Origin: Thermoleophilia bacterium
GTDB taxonomy: Bacteria; Actinomycetota; Thermoleophilia; Gaiellales; SKUG01
Direction of reading: 5' to 3'
NCBI GenBank assembly: GCA_025964455.1
Contig: JAOPYU010000044.1
Span: 1 to 19,406 of the forward strand
Length of the DNA stretch: 19,406 nt
Below are positions 12,574 to 19,406 of the stretch, one piece after another; the stretch's first letter is position 1; each line of letters begins with the position of its first letter. The notes under the pieces were generated by a model. That model did no database searches. It was given only the letters and a program-made list of their open reading frames with translations, and had not been told where the DNA came from. A program made the translations under genes and the position numbers.

Positions 12574-13908
12574 GTGCGCGTGCTCCTCGTCACCTACTAC
12601 TTCCCCCCGGCCGGCGGCGGCGGCGTGCAGCGCGTGCTCGGCTGGTGCCGCCACCTGCCTGACGCAGGCGTGGACGTCATGGTCGTCGCGCCGCGCGAGC
12701 CACACTGGATCGACCAGGACACGACGCTCGTGATCCCCGGCGCGACCCAGGTGATCCGAACTGATGATCCCTCCCCCGCCGCCGTGATCCCGCGTGCCGC
12801 CCTCGCCGAGGTGACGGGCGTGCGCCGGATGCTGCGTCGGCTCGCGCTCCAGCCGCGCCGGTTCGCCGTGCCCGACATCCACCGGCGTTGGCGCCAGCCC
12901 GCCGTCCGCGCCGTACTCGCGGCCGCGCGCGCGAGCGTGGACGAGCGGCCGTTCGATGCCGTGGTCTCCTCCTCCCCGCCCGAGACGACACACCTCATCG
13001 GGCGCGACGTCGCAGCTGAGCTCGGCATCCCGTGGATCGCCGACTACCGCGACTCCTGGCTCGACCTGCCGCACCTGCGCACGTCGAGCGCACTCGTGCG
13101 GCTCAAGCACCGGCGCAACGTGCGCCTCGCAACGCGGCTGATGGGCGAGGCCGCGGCTGCCGTGACCGTCTCGGAGCCGCTCGCCGAGGACCTGCGCCGG
13201 CGGCACCCCGCCCTCGACGTGACGGTCATCGAGAACGGCATCGAGCTCGCGCCCGTGGCGCGGGCCGCGTCGCGCGCCGACGGCTTCCGGGACGTGGGCC
13301 GCTTCGTGATCGCCTACACGGGCAACTTCTTCGGTCGCCAGAGCGCGAGCGACTTCCTCGAGGGGCTCGAGTTCGCACTCGCCGCTGAGCCGGAGCTGCG
13401 CGACGACCTGCTCGTGCGCTTCGTGGGCGGCATGAAGCCCGCGGAGGACGCGCGCGCCCGCGCCCTCGGCGACTGTGTCGAGCGCGTGGAGTTCCTGCGC
13501 CATGACGATGTGCTGGCGCAGCAGCGCGCCGCCGACGTGCTGCTGTTCCACGTCGCCCACGGGCCAGGCAGCCGCGGGGTGTTCACCGGCAAGGTGTTCG
13601 AGTACGTGGCGGCGCGGCGCCCCGTGCTCGCCTTCGCGCCCGCTGACAATGTCGGCGTCGAGCTGCTCGAGCGGGCCGGCTCCACGCGCGCGGGCGGCGG
13701 CGCGGTCGTCTCCGATCCCGATGACATCGGCGTCTGGAGCGACGCGATCATCGGCGCGTGGCGTGCCTGGGTCGAGGCCGGCGGCCGCGACGGCGCTCGC
13801 ACGCCTGACATCGAGGTCCCGGACGAGCTCGTGGCATCGCTCGACCGCGCCGACGGTGCACGCCGGCTCGCCGAACTGCTGCAGCGCACGGTCGACTCCG
13901 CTCGCTGA
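12574..13908 (+). CDS. GT4-like glycosyltransferase (GT-B fold)
   Basis: The enzyme probably transfers a sugar from a nucleotide donor to a surface glycan or lipid acceptor at the cytoplasmic membrane face. The 444-aa product opens with the GT4 acceptor-side motif VLLVTYYFPPAGGGGVQRV (3-21). IPWIADYRDSW follows near residue 155 and VTVIENGIEL near 218. The donor-side half begins FVIAYTGNFFGRQSASDF. The signature HGPGSRGVFTGKVFEYVAAR, then RPVLAFAP, near residues 329-355 carries the nucleotide-binding Glu. No signal peptide or membrane helix was seen. Donor and acceptor cannot be read from sequence. The GTG start lies 6 bases after a TAGGCT -10 box, suggesting a leaderless message. Confidence 0.9.
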   Translation: MRVLLVTYYFPPAGGGGVQRVLGWCRHLPDAGVDVMVVAPREPHWIDQDTTLVIPGATQVIRTDDPSPAAVIPRAALAEVTGVRRMLRRLALQPRRFAVPDIHRRWRQPAVRAVLAAARASVDERPFDAVVSSSPPETTHLIGRDVAAELGIPWIADYRDSWLDLPHLRTSSALVRLKHRRNVRLATRLMGEAAAAVTVSEPLAEDLRRRHPALDVTVIENGIELAPVARAASRADGFRDVGRFVIAYTGNFFGRQSASDFLEGLEFALAAEPELRDDLLVRFVGGMKPAEDARARALGDCVERVEFLRHDDVLAQQRAADVLLFHVAHGPGSRGVFTGKVFEYVAARRPVLAFAPADNVGVELLERAGSTRAGGGAVVSDPDDIGVWSDAIIGAWRAWVEAGGRDGARTPDIEVPDELVASLDRADGARRLAELLQRTVDSAR

Positions 13909-13926
13909 GCGATTCCGGAAGACGAA

Positions 13927-13952
13927 GCGGCCCCGCCAGGTGGCAGGGCCGC
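13927..13952. terminator. GC-rich hairpin between convergent genes
   Basis: GCGGCCC (13927-13933) pairs with GGGCCGC (13946-13952). After one C/A mismatch, GCC(A) pairs with (T)GGC inside. It sits in the 80-base gap between the glycosyltransferase stop and the convergent repeat-protein stop. No T tract follows, so it is a candidate bidirectional terminator by position and structure only. Confidence 0.6.
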
Positions 13953-13988
13953 ATCCGCGTGATCATGTGGTGACCGTCTCGCGACGTG

Positions 13989-14705
13989 TCACTCGGCAGG
14001 TGCGAGCGCACCTTCCTCGAGCTCGATCAGCTCGCCGTCCTCGCCGATGCCGAGGCCGCGCTCCGCGAGGCGCTCGCGGATCAGGAACTGGAACGTCGAC
14101 CACGCGCCGCGGCGGGCGTCGAACATCCGGTAGACCTGCCACTCGGTGAGCATGTTGAGATCGGTCTTGCGAGCTGCAGCCCAGTCGCTGAACTTCGGCA
14201 GGCGGCCGGTGCGGATCGCGAGGAACACGCCCTGGTCGATGGCTCGCTCGAGGCGCTCTTCGCCGACGGCGACGTCGAATCCGGCTTCCTTGAGCGCGTT
14301 GTTGAGCGACCCGAAGGTGTGCCAGTAGAGGCTCTTGGACGGCATCGTGCCCTTGCGAGCCTCGATGTCCTTGGCGGTCGGGATGCGACCGAGCTCATCG
14401 CCCAGGCGGCGAAGCAGCATGAGCAGCTCGTCGCGGCTGGCGAAGCGGCGCGGCACGAGACCGGCCTTGCGCTTGGCGGCGTTCCAGGAGCCGAAGTGCT
14501 CGATCACCGTCTGCGGGTGGACCGTCGTCTCCGGATCGGCCTCGAACTCACGCATGGTGGGCGACTTGCCGATGCGCCGGGCGCACTCGGTCAGCTCGCG
14601 CAGGATGTGCTCGTCGCTGTATCGCTTCCGCATCCCGGCCTGGAACTGCTTGAGCCGCTCCGGGTCGATGCTGTCGATTACGCGGTAGATCGTCTTGTTG
14701 CGCAT
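13989..14705 (-). CDS. Homing-endonuclease-associated-repeat protein, probable DNA-binding regulator
   Basis: The 238-aa product contains two clear copies and one divergent copy of the helical repeat found beside HNH homing endonucleases and in stand-alone DNA-binding proteins. Repeat 1 is about residues 29-83 (RRIGKSPTMREFEAD, then HFGSWNAAKRKAGL). Repeat 2 is about 90-143 (RRLGDELGRIPTAKDIEARKG, then HTFGSLNNALKEAGF). Repeat 3 is about 151-213 (AIRTGRLPKFSDWAAARK, then RGAWSTFQFLIRERL). No HNH or other nuclease motif is present. The ATG at 14705 is chosen because AAGGA lies 5 nt upstream; an ATG at 14732 has no SD. The C-terminus is acidic. A perfect palindrome lies 36 bp upstream, so autoregulation is plausible. 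It converges on the glycosyltransferase and is divergent from murT-gatD. Confidence 0.82.
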   Translation of the reverse strand: MRNKTIYRVIDSIDPERLKQFQAGMRKRYSDEHILRELTECARRIGKSPTMREFEADPETTVHPQTVIEHFGSWNAAKRKAGLVPRRFASRDELLMLLRRLGDELGRIPTAKDIEARKGTMPSKSLYWHTFGSLNNALKEAGFDVAVGEERLERAIDQGVFLAIRTGRLPKFSDWAAARKTDLNMLTEWQVYRMFDARRGAWSTFQFLIRERLAERGLGIGEDGELIELEEGALAPAE

Positions 14706-14740
14706 GTGCGTCCTTGGCCTCCGGCCGGTCATCGAGTAGT

Positions 14741-14759
14741 CATCACAAGGGGTGTGATG
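14741..14759. promoter_or_regulatory. Operator-like palindrome CATCACA-N5-TGTGATG
   Basis: Two perfect 7-bp half-sites, CATCACA (14741-14747) and TGTGATG (14753-14759), flank AGGGG. The 19-bp site is 36 bp upstream of the ATG of the repeat-containing DNA-binding protein, a usual place for an autoregulatory operator. Which protein binds it is unknown. The half-site orientation is opposite to that of a CRP site. Confidence 0.5.
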
Positions 14760-15044
14760 GTTCGCTGCCGTCGCTGGTGGTCGTCCTGGTCATTGCTGCA
14801 TGGAAGACGATGCGACGTCATGCAGCAGGACCGACGTATCGGGGTGAATGTGCCACCGCGACAAACTCGTCAAACCTCGGCTTGCATGTGGGAGTTGCGT
14901 CAACAACCGTCCTTGCTGCGTCCACGCTAACACGGAGAACGGTTTGCAAGCAATACCGGATTACGAAGTTGGTGGCAAAGTCCTCGATGTGTACTGGATT
15001 TCGCGTCATGACGTCGATCGGCCCGTGGTCCGCAGGGCGCGCGG

Positions 15045-15050
15045 TAGGCT
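15045..15050 (+). promoter_or_regulatory. -10 element TAGGCT before murT
   Basis: TAGGCT ends 9 bases before the murT ATG (15060) and no SD lies between them. This repeats the hexamer seen before the glycosyltransferase and suggests a leaderless or very short leader. The -35 region is not convincing. Confidence 0.45.
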
Positions 15051-15059
15051 GTCCGGGCC

Positions 15060-16544
15060 ATGACCGTGATCGATCCTCCCCCTCCGCCGCGTCGACGTGG
15101 CCTGCCGCTCGCGCTGGCGCGACCGATCGCGGGCGCAGCACGCACGCTCTCTCGTGCGACCGGCCGCGAAGGCGCAGCCATCCCCGGGCGGGTGCTGATG
15201 TCGCTCTCGCCGCGTGCACTCGCGACCCTCGCCGCACAGGGCCGACGACGGGGCCGCAGGATCGTGCTCGTCAGCGCCACCAACGGCAAGACGACGATGA
15301 CCGCCCTCCTCGCCGAGATGCTGGCAGCGCACGGCCTGGACGTGGTGCACAACGTCACGGGGGCCAACCTGCGTTCGGGCATCGCGACGACGCTCCTGGG
15401 AGCGGGCCGTCGCGGCGACATCGCGGTGCTCGAGACCGACGAGGCGACGCTGCCGCTCGTCGCTCCCGACCTGCAGCCCGACATGATCGTGCTCGGCAAC
15501 CTGTTCCGCGACCAGCTCGACCGGTTCGGCGAACTCGAGGTGCTCGCCGATCGCTGGCGCGACACGCTCGCGCAGCTCGACGCCGCCAGCGTCACGATCG
15601 TCTACAACGCCGACGACCCGCTCATCGCGGAGCTCGTCGCCGAGCACGTGCTGCGCGCGGAGGCGCTCGGCATCACCGTGCCGACCGTCCCCTTCGGCCT
15701 CGACGACGCGAGCGTCGCGCAGCAGGGTCTCCCCCACGCCGCCGACTCGCGCTTCTGCCGCAGGTGCGGGCACCCGCTCGACTACGCGCACTCCTGGGTC
15801 GGGCACCTCGGCGAATGGCACTGCCCGAGCTGCCACGCCGAGCGCCCTGTCCCCGCGGTGGCTGCCTCGTCGATCGAGCTCGACGGCCTCGCCGCCACTC
15901 GGATGACCATCGAGGTCGGCGACGAGCAGGTCGCGCTCCGCCTGCCGATCCCCGGTCTGTACAACGTCTACAACGCAGTCGGGGCGATCGCCGCGGCCGC
16001 CGAGCTCGGCATGCCGCTCGATGCGATGGTGCCCGCCATCGCCGCCGCGGCGCCGGCGTTCGGACGCTTCGAACGCATCAAGGTGCCCACCGGTGGCACG
16101 ATCACCCTGCTCCTCGTGAAGAACCCCACGGGGCTCAACGAGGTGGTCCGCACGCTCATCTCGAGCGGCGTCGATGTCACCGCGACGCTCTTCGCGCTCA
16201 ACGACCACATCGCCGACGGGCGTGACACCAGCTGGATCTGGGACGCCGACATCGAGCCGCTGCTCGAGCGAGCCGGGGCGATGGTCGTGACGGGCGAGCG
16301 CGCCGAGGAGTTCGCGCTCCGCGCGATCTACGGCGGGCTCGATCCCGCCGGGGTGCTGCTCGAGCCCGACCCCGAGCAGGCGATCTACCGCGTGCTGGAA
16401 CGGGCCCGCGAATTCACCGAACACGGGCATGCCTACGCGCTCGTGACCTACACCTCGATGCTGCGCATGCGCGCGGTGATCGCCGCCCAGGGCTGGGCCC
16501 GCAACTACTGGGCGAACGAGCCCCGGAAGCGAACGCGACGATGA
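15060..16544 (+). CDS. murT: Lipid II isoglutaminyl synthase, MurT subunit
   Basis: MurT with GatD amidates the alpha-carboxyl of D-Glu in lipid II, using ATP and glutamine-derived ammonia at the inner face of the membrane. The 494-aa product is a Mur-ligase relative. The P-loop SATNGKTT is at 72-79, followed by TGANLRSGIATTLL (100-113). LGNLFRDQLDRFGE (145-158) and VYNADDP (181-187) are Mur-ligase middle-domain motifs. The MurT-specific zinc ribbon has Cys233, Cys236, Cys255 and Cys258. NDHIADGRDTSWIWDAD (381-397) holds the conserved catalytic aspartate region of the C-terminal DUF1727 domain. The length is slightly above the usual ~440, owing to a Pro/Arg-rich N-terminal tail. Its stop overlaps the gatD start (ATGA), as expected for a fixed heterodimer. 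Confidence 0.96.
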   Translation: MTVIDPPPPPRRRGLPLALARPIAGAARTLSRATGREGAAIPGRVLMSLSPRALATLAAQGRRRGRRIVLVSATNGKTTMTALLAEMLAAHGLDVVHNVTGANLRSGIATTLLGAGRRGDIAVLETDEATLPLVAPDLQPDMIVLGNLFRDQLDRFGELEVLADRWRDTLAQLDAASVTIVYNADDPLIAELVAEHVLRAEALGITVPTVPFGLDDASVAQQGLPHAADSRFCRRCGHPLDYAHSWVGHLGEWHCPSCHAERPVPAVAASSIELDGLAATRMTIEVGDEQVALRLPIPGLYNVYNAVGAIAAAAELGMPLDAMVPAIAAAAPAFGRFERIKVPTGGTITLLLVKNPTGLNEVVRTLISSGVDVTATLFALNDHIADGRDTSWIWDADIEPLLERAGAMVVTGERAEEFALRAIYGGLDPAGVLLEPDPEQAIYRVLERAREFTEHGHAYALVTYTSMLRMRAVIAAQGWARNYWANEPRKRTRR

Positions 16545-17386
16545 GCGACGCGACCCCGCCCGACGTCCCGCCCTCCTCCCCCGTCTCGGCAGGTGCGCGC
16601 CCGCGCATCCGCGTGCTGCACCTGTACGACCAGTACCTGAACATCTACGCCGACCGCGGCAACATCGAGGTGCTGCGCCGGCGTGGTGCCTGGCGCGGCA
16701 TCGACGTCGAGGTGCAGGGGCTCGCACCCGGCGAGACCTTCACCACGGGCGAGCACGACCTGATCTACGTCGGCGGCGGACAGGACCGCGACCAGCAGAT
16801 GATCGCTGAGCGCATGTCGGAGGACCTCGGCGACTCGATCAAGGAAGCGGTCCTCGAGGGCACGGCGCTGCTCGCCGTGTGTGGGGGCTACCAGCTGCTC
16901 GGGAGCAGCTACCTCGACACCACCGGTGTGCTCCAGCCGGGCGTCGGCCTGTTCGACCTGGCGACCGAAGCGGGCGAGGATCGCCTCATCGGCAACGTCG
17001 CCATCACGGCCGAGCTGCCAGCCATCGGGGCACGCGCCGGCACCACCACGACGATCGCCGGATTCGAGAACCATGCGGGCCGGACCCGCCTCGGCGAGAG
17101 CGCACGCCCGCTCGGCGCGGTGGTCCATGGCGCCGGCAACGACGGCGAGAGCGGATTCGAGGGATGCCGCCTCCACCACGCGATCGGTACGTACCTGCAC
17201 GGGCCGCTCCTGCCGCGCAATCCCGACCTCGCCGACTGGCTGCTCGCCGCGGCGCTCGCGCACGCCCACGGCATCGATGCCGCCACGCTCATCGACCAGG
17301 TCGGCTCGGTACCAGCGCCGGTCGCGGTGCTCGAGCAGCGGGCACGCGACGCGTCGGTCGGTCGGGCGCGCGCCGAGAAGCGCTAG
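16541..17386 (+). CDS. gatD: Lipid II isoglutaminyl synthase, glutamine amidotransferase subunit GatD
   Basis: GatD is the class I, cobyric-acid-synthase-like glutaminase that supplies ammonia to MurT. In the 281-aa product, RVLHLYDQYLNIYADRGNIE (24-43) is the conserved N-terminal strand and loop. DLIYVGGGQDRDQQ (73-86) follows. LLAVCGGYQLLG (110-121) holds the nucleophile Cys114, and AIGTYLHGPLLP (214-225) holds the catalytic His220. An N-terminal Pro/Ser-rich extension of ~20 residues and a short C-terminal tail make it somewhat longer than usual. The ATG overlaps the murT stop by the shared ATGA. All catalytic motifs look intact. Confidence 0.96.
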   Translation: MSDATPPDVPPSSPVSAGARPRIRVLHLYDQYLNIYADRGNIEVLRRRGAWRGIDVEVQGLAPGETFTTGEHDLIYVGGGQDRDQQMIAERMSEDLGDSIKEAVLEGTALLAVCGGYQLLGSSYLDTTGVLQPGVGLFDLATEAGEDRLIGNVAITAELPAIGARAGTTTTIAGFENHAGRTRLGESARPLGAVVHGAGNDGESGFEGCRLHHAIGTYLHGPLLPRNPDLADWLLAAALAHAHGIDAATLIDQVGSVPAPVAVLEQRARDASVGRARAEKR

Positions 17387-17387
17387 C

Positions 17388-17413
17388 GGGCCACGCCTGT
17401 CGTCAGGGCGCCC
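17388..17413. terminator. Hairpin between convergent gatD and Nudix genes
   Basis: GGG (17388-17390) and CGCCTG (17394-17399) can pair with CAGG(G)CG (17404-17410) and CCC (17411-17413) around the loop TCGT, with one bulge and a small internal loop. It lies immediately after the gatD stop and overlaps the Nudix stop. There is no T tract. This is weaker than the hairpin at 8794-8811. Confidence 0.42.
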
Positions 17414-17873
17414 AGAGCGAGCCGAAGTACTGGAAGTCGCCGCCCGGCTGATAGCTGCGCAGGTACCCGCCGATCGGCGGGTGCAGTGGCAGCTTGAGGA
17501 TCTCGTCGCGGGTGACCCAGCGGATCTCCTGCACCGCCTGGTCCTCGACCTCGGGCTGGCGACCCGTCGTGATCGCAGTCGGTGAGGGCACGTCGACGCG
17601 GAACACCACGTGGATCAGGTGCCGGCCGCTCGCGTGGCTCTCCGGGGCGATCGATTCGACGAGCGCACATGGCTCGGCCACCGCGACCTGCGCGCAGTTG
17701 AGCTCCTCGCGCAGCTCGCGGGCGAGCGCGACGGTCATCGATTCGCCGGGGTCGACACCCCCGCCCGGCAGCATCCATCGCGGGTGCCCGGGACGGCCCT
17801 GACGCACGAGCAGCAGGCGCTGCTCGTGCCAGATCATGCCGCTGACACGGACGCGTGGCTGGCGATGGCCCAT
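17403..17873 (-). CDS. Nudix hydrolase
   Basis: Nudix enzymes hydrolyse nucleoside diphosphates linked to another moiety, often for nucleotide sanitation. The 156-aa product starts MGHRQPRVRVSGMIWHEQ. The Nudix box lies at about residues 38-60 (GGGVDPGESMTVALAREL, then REELN). The G-X5-E and RE-X-REE elements are intact, but the usual Gly after the EE pair is Asn. A QEIRWVTRDEILKLPLHPPIGG segment ends the domain. The substrate cannot be read from sequence; MutT-like oxidised nucleotides or nucleotide sugars are options. The ATG at 17873 comes one base after the dut stop. A 22-residue longer in-frame version would overlap dut and is disfavoured. Its pairing with dut suggests nucleotide-pool housekeeping. 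Confidence 0.88.
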   Translation of the reverse strand: MGHRQPRVRVSGMIWHEQRLLLVRQGRPGHPRWMLPGGGVDPGESMTVALARELREELNCAQVAVAEPCALVESIAPESHASGRHLIHVVFRVDVPSPTAITTGRQPEVEDQAVQEIRWVTRDEILKLPLHPPIGGYLRSYQPGGDFQYFGSLWAP

Positions 17874-17874
17874 G

Positions 17875-18330
17875 TCAGCCGAACCCGCCGGTGGATCCGA
17901 ACCCCGCGACGTCGCGCGTCGCATCCGCGAGCTCGGCAACCTCGAGCACCTCGCCCAGCAGCACGGGGGTCAGCACGAGCTGCGCGATGCGATCGCCCGG
18001 CGAGACCACGAACGCCTCGCTCGGGTCGGTGTTGTGCAGCACCACCCGCAGCTCGCCACGGTAGCCGGCATCCACCACGCCGGGCCCGTTCACGACGCCG
18101 ATGCCGTGCCGCGCCGCGAGCCCCGAACGCGGGCACACGAGCCCGGCCCAACCCCGCGGCACCTCCACGGCGATCCCGGTGCCGATCGTCGCGCGTCCGC
18201 CGCCCGGCGCGAGCGTCGCGCCCTCGACGGCCACGAGGTCGAGCCCCGCATCGCCGTCATGCGCGCGGACCGGCAGCACGGCGTCGTCGTGCAGGAGCTG
18301 CACTCGGAGCTGTGGGCCCGCATCGCTCAC
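17875..18330 (-). CDS. dut: Deoxyuridine 5'-triphosphate nucleotidohydrolase (trimeric dUTPase)
   Basis: dUTPase hydrolyses dUTP to dUMP and pyrophosphate, keeping uracil out of DNA and feeding dTMP synthesis. All five motifs of the trimeric family are present in the 151-aa product. They are DGDAGLDL (motif I, about 25-32), PRSGLA (II), NGPGVVDAGYRGELRV (III, with the catalytic Asp in VVDAGY), GDRIAQLVL (IV) and the C-terminal arm GFGSTGGFG (V). The GTG start at 18330 overlaps the hflX stop (GTGA), and the gene ends one base before the Nudix start. Nothing is unusual. Confidence 0.96.
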   Translation of the reverse strand: MSDAGPQLRVQLLHDDAVLPVRAHDGDAGLDLVAVEGATLAPGGGRATIGTGIAVEVPRGWAGLVCPRSGLAARHGIGVVNGPGVVDAGYRGELRVVLHNTDPSEAFVVSPGDRIAQLVLTPVLLGEVLEVAELADATRDVAGFGSTGGFG

Positions 18331-19406
18331 GCCTCGACCTCGGCCTGCTCGCCGGGCGTGTCGACGCGGTACTCCGCCACGCGCGGCACCAGCCGCTTGG
18401 GCAGGTGCGCACTCGCGTGGATGCCATCTTCCTCGTCGCTGCGAACGACCGGCGCGCCGGCCTCGTACAGCTCGTTGAGCACACCGGCATTCGCGTAGGG
18501 CACGAGCAGTTCCACGCGCTCCCAGCGGCTGCTGAACTCGTGCGCGATCCGATCCATGAGCGCGTCCAGGTGCAGTCCCTCGCGCGCCGACACGAGCACG
18601 GCGTCGGGGTAGCGTCGCTCGAGGTGCGTTCGCTGCTGCTCGTCGAGGCGGTCCACCTTGTTCAGGGCGAGCACGGTCGGCAGCTCGCCCGCGCCGACCT
18701 GCGCGAGCACGTCGCGAACCGCGGTCAGGTGCGTGCGCAGGCGCGCCTCGTCCTGCGACCCGTCGGCGACGAGCACGACGAGGTCGGCGAGGACGGTCTC
18801 CTCCAGCGTCGAGGCGAACGCGTCGACCAGCTCGTGCGGCAGGCGCTCGATGAAGCCGACCGTGTCGGTCACCAGGTAGCGGCGCCCCCCGCGCTCGAAC
18901 GCACGGGTCGTCGGGTCGAGGGTCTCGAACAGCCGGTTCGCCATGCTCACCGTCGACCCGGTGAGTGCGTTGAGGAGCGTCGACTTGCCGGCGTTGGTGT
19001 ATCCCGCCAGGGCCACCTTCGGGATGATCGACCCTTGCCGCGCGGCCCGCTGCGTCGCGCGTCGCGCCTGCAGCTCCTTGAGCCGCTGGCGCAGGATCGA
19101 GATCCGCCTGCGCGCGAGCCGGCGATCCGTCTCCAGCTGCGATTCGCCAGGTCCGCGCGTACCGACGCCGGGGCCTGCGTTGCCGCCGCCGGCGCCGAGG
19201 CGCTCCAGGTGGGTCCACATGCCGCGCATGCGCGCCAGGTTGTACTCCAGCTGGGCGAGCTCGACCTGCGTCTTGCCCTCCGCCGTGTGCGCGTGCAGGG
19301 CGAAGATGTCGAGGATGACCGCCGTGCGATCCAGGACCCGGCGCTCAAGCCGGTCCTCGAGCGCGCGCTGCTGGCGCGGCGTCAGCGAGTCGTCGATCAC
19401 GACGAT
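18327..19406 (-). CDS. hflX: Ribosome-associated GTPase HflX, N-terminus outside the window
   Basis: HflX binds the 50S subunit and can split stalled ribosomes using GTP. The frame is open to the right edge. The visible 359 residues begin IVVIDDSLTPRQQRALEDRL, and typical HflX motifs follow: RVLDRTAVILDIFALHAHT, TQVELAQLEYNLARMRGMW, and GPGVGTRGPGESQLETDRR (78-96) of the N-terminal domain. GTPase motifs are G1 GYTNAGKS (135-142), G3 DTVGF (181-185) and G4 NKVD (249-252). The C-terminal tail is of normal length. The missing part is probably under 100 residues, judged by usual family length. It is the first of three tightly packed genes with dut and Nudix. Confidence 0.95.
   Translation of the reverse strand: MVVIDDSLTPRQQRALEDRLERRVLDRTAVILDIFALHAHTAEGKTQVELAQLEYNLARMRGMWTHLERLGAGGGNAGPGVGTRGPGESQLETDRRLARRRISILRQRLKELQARRATQRAARQGSIIPKVALAGYTNAGKSTLLNALTGSTVSMANRLFETLDPTTRAFERGGRRYLVTDTVGFIERLPHELVDAFASTLEETVLADLVVLVADGSQDEARLRTHLTAVRDVLAQVGAGELPTVLALNKVDRLDEQQRTHLERRYPDAVLVSAREGLHLDALMDRIAHEFSSRWERVELLVPYANAGVLNELYEAGAPVVRSDEEDGIHASAHLPKRLVPRVAEYRVDTPGEQAEVEA

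Larger units (their letters stand above)
14706..15059. other. 354-bp intergenic region between the repeat protein and murT
   Basis: No gene is supported here. The stretch is visibly less GC-rich than its surroundings, as expected of a regulatory region with divergent promoters. It holds the palindrome at 14741-14759 and a symmetric TTGC-AA-GCAA at 14944-14953. On the minus strand it has TTGACG-like -35 candidates at 14868-14873 and 14898-14903, neither with a good -10 at the right spacing. The TAGGCT box before murT is listed separately. No tRNA or riboswitch fold was recognised. Confidence 0.5.

Noticed and set aside
14845..14873. Sigma-70 promoter for the repeat-protein gene (TTGACG with CATTCA)
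   Set aside because: The -35 is good, but the -10 at 17-bp spacing matches the consensus poorly.

Overview
The window is high-GC DNA with dense, often overlapping genes and flagellar basal-body genes. It also carries the lipid II amidation pair murT-gatD, a wHTH-DUF559 protein and a homing-endonuclease-associated-repeat protein. This mix fits a motile high-GC Gram-positive bacterium, probably an actinobacterium of the Thermoleophilia type (Patulibacter/Conexibacter/Solirubrobacter relatives). That placement is inferred from gene content only; there is no rRNA or other marker in the window.

Bases 1-7526, minus strand: a flagellar basal-body operon. In transcription order it holds a 128-aa unknown protein, a possible 69-aa protein, an HDOD-domain protein, flgB, flgC, fliE, an inserted-looking cassette, fliF, fliG and the N-terminal part of fliH, which runs off the left edge. 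Most gene junctions are only a few bases. The exception is fliE-fliF, which is split by about 1.4 kb. That gap holds one gene, a winged-helix (AbiEi-antitoxin-like) protein with a C-terminal DUF559/Vsr-like PD-(D/E)XK domain. It is bracketed by three copies of a ~47-bp palindromic element: two upstream in tandem and one downstream in inverted orientation. This is the most unusual feature of the window.

Bases 7626-10842: a divergently transcribed HD-GYP protein that has lost key metal ligands but keeps its GYP motif, followed by a convergent fapA-like (DUF342) gene. The two genes end inside one shared 18-nt hairpin. These genes probably also belong to motility or cyclic-dinucleotide physiology.

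Bases 10843-13908, plus strand: an 88-aa helical protein, a 183-aa protein ending in a CxxC pair, a stand-alone class II glutamine amidotransferase, and a GT4-type glycosyltransferase with what looks like its own leaderless promoter.

Bases 13989-15059: a minus-strand protein made of homing-endonuclease-associated repeats (DNA-binding, no nuclease domain seen). A 354-bp less GC-rich intergenic region upstream of it contains a perfect operator-like palindrome. Bases 15060-17386, plus strand: murT-gatD with an ATGA overlap. Bases 17403-19406, minus strand: hflX (N-terminus off the right edge), dut and a Nudix hydrolase, nearly overlapping.
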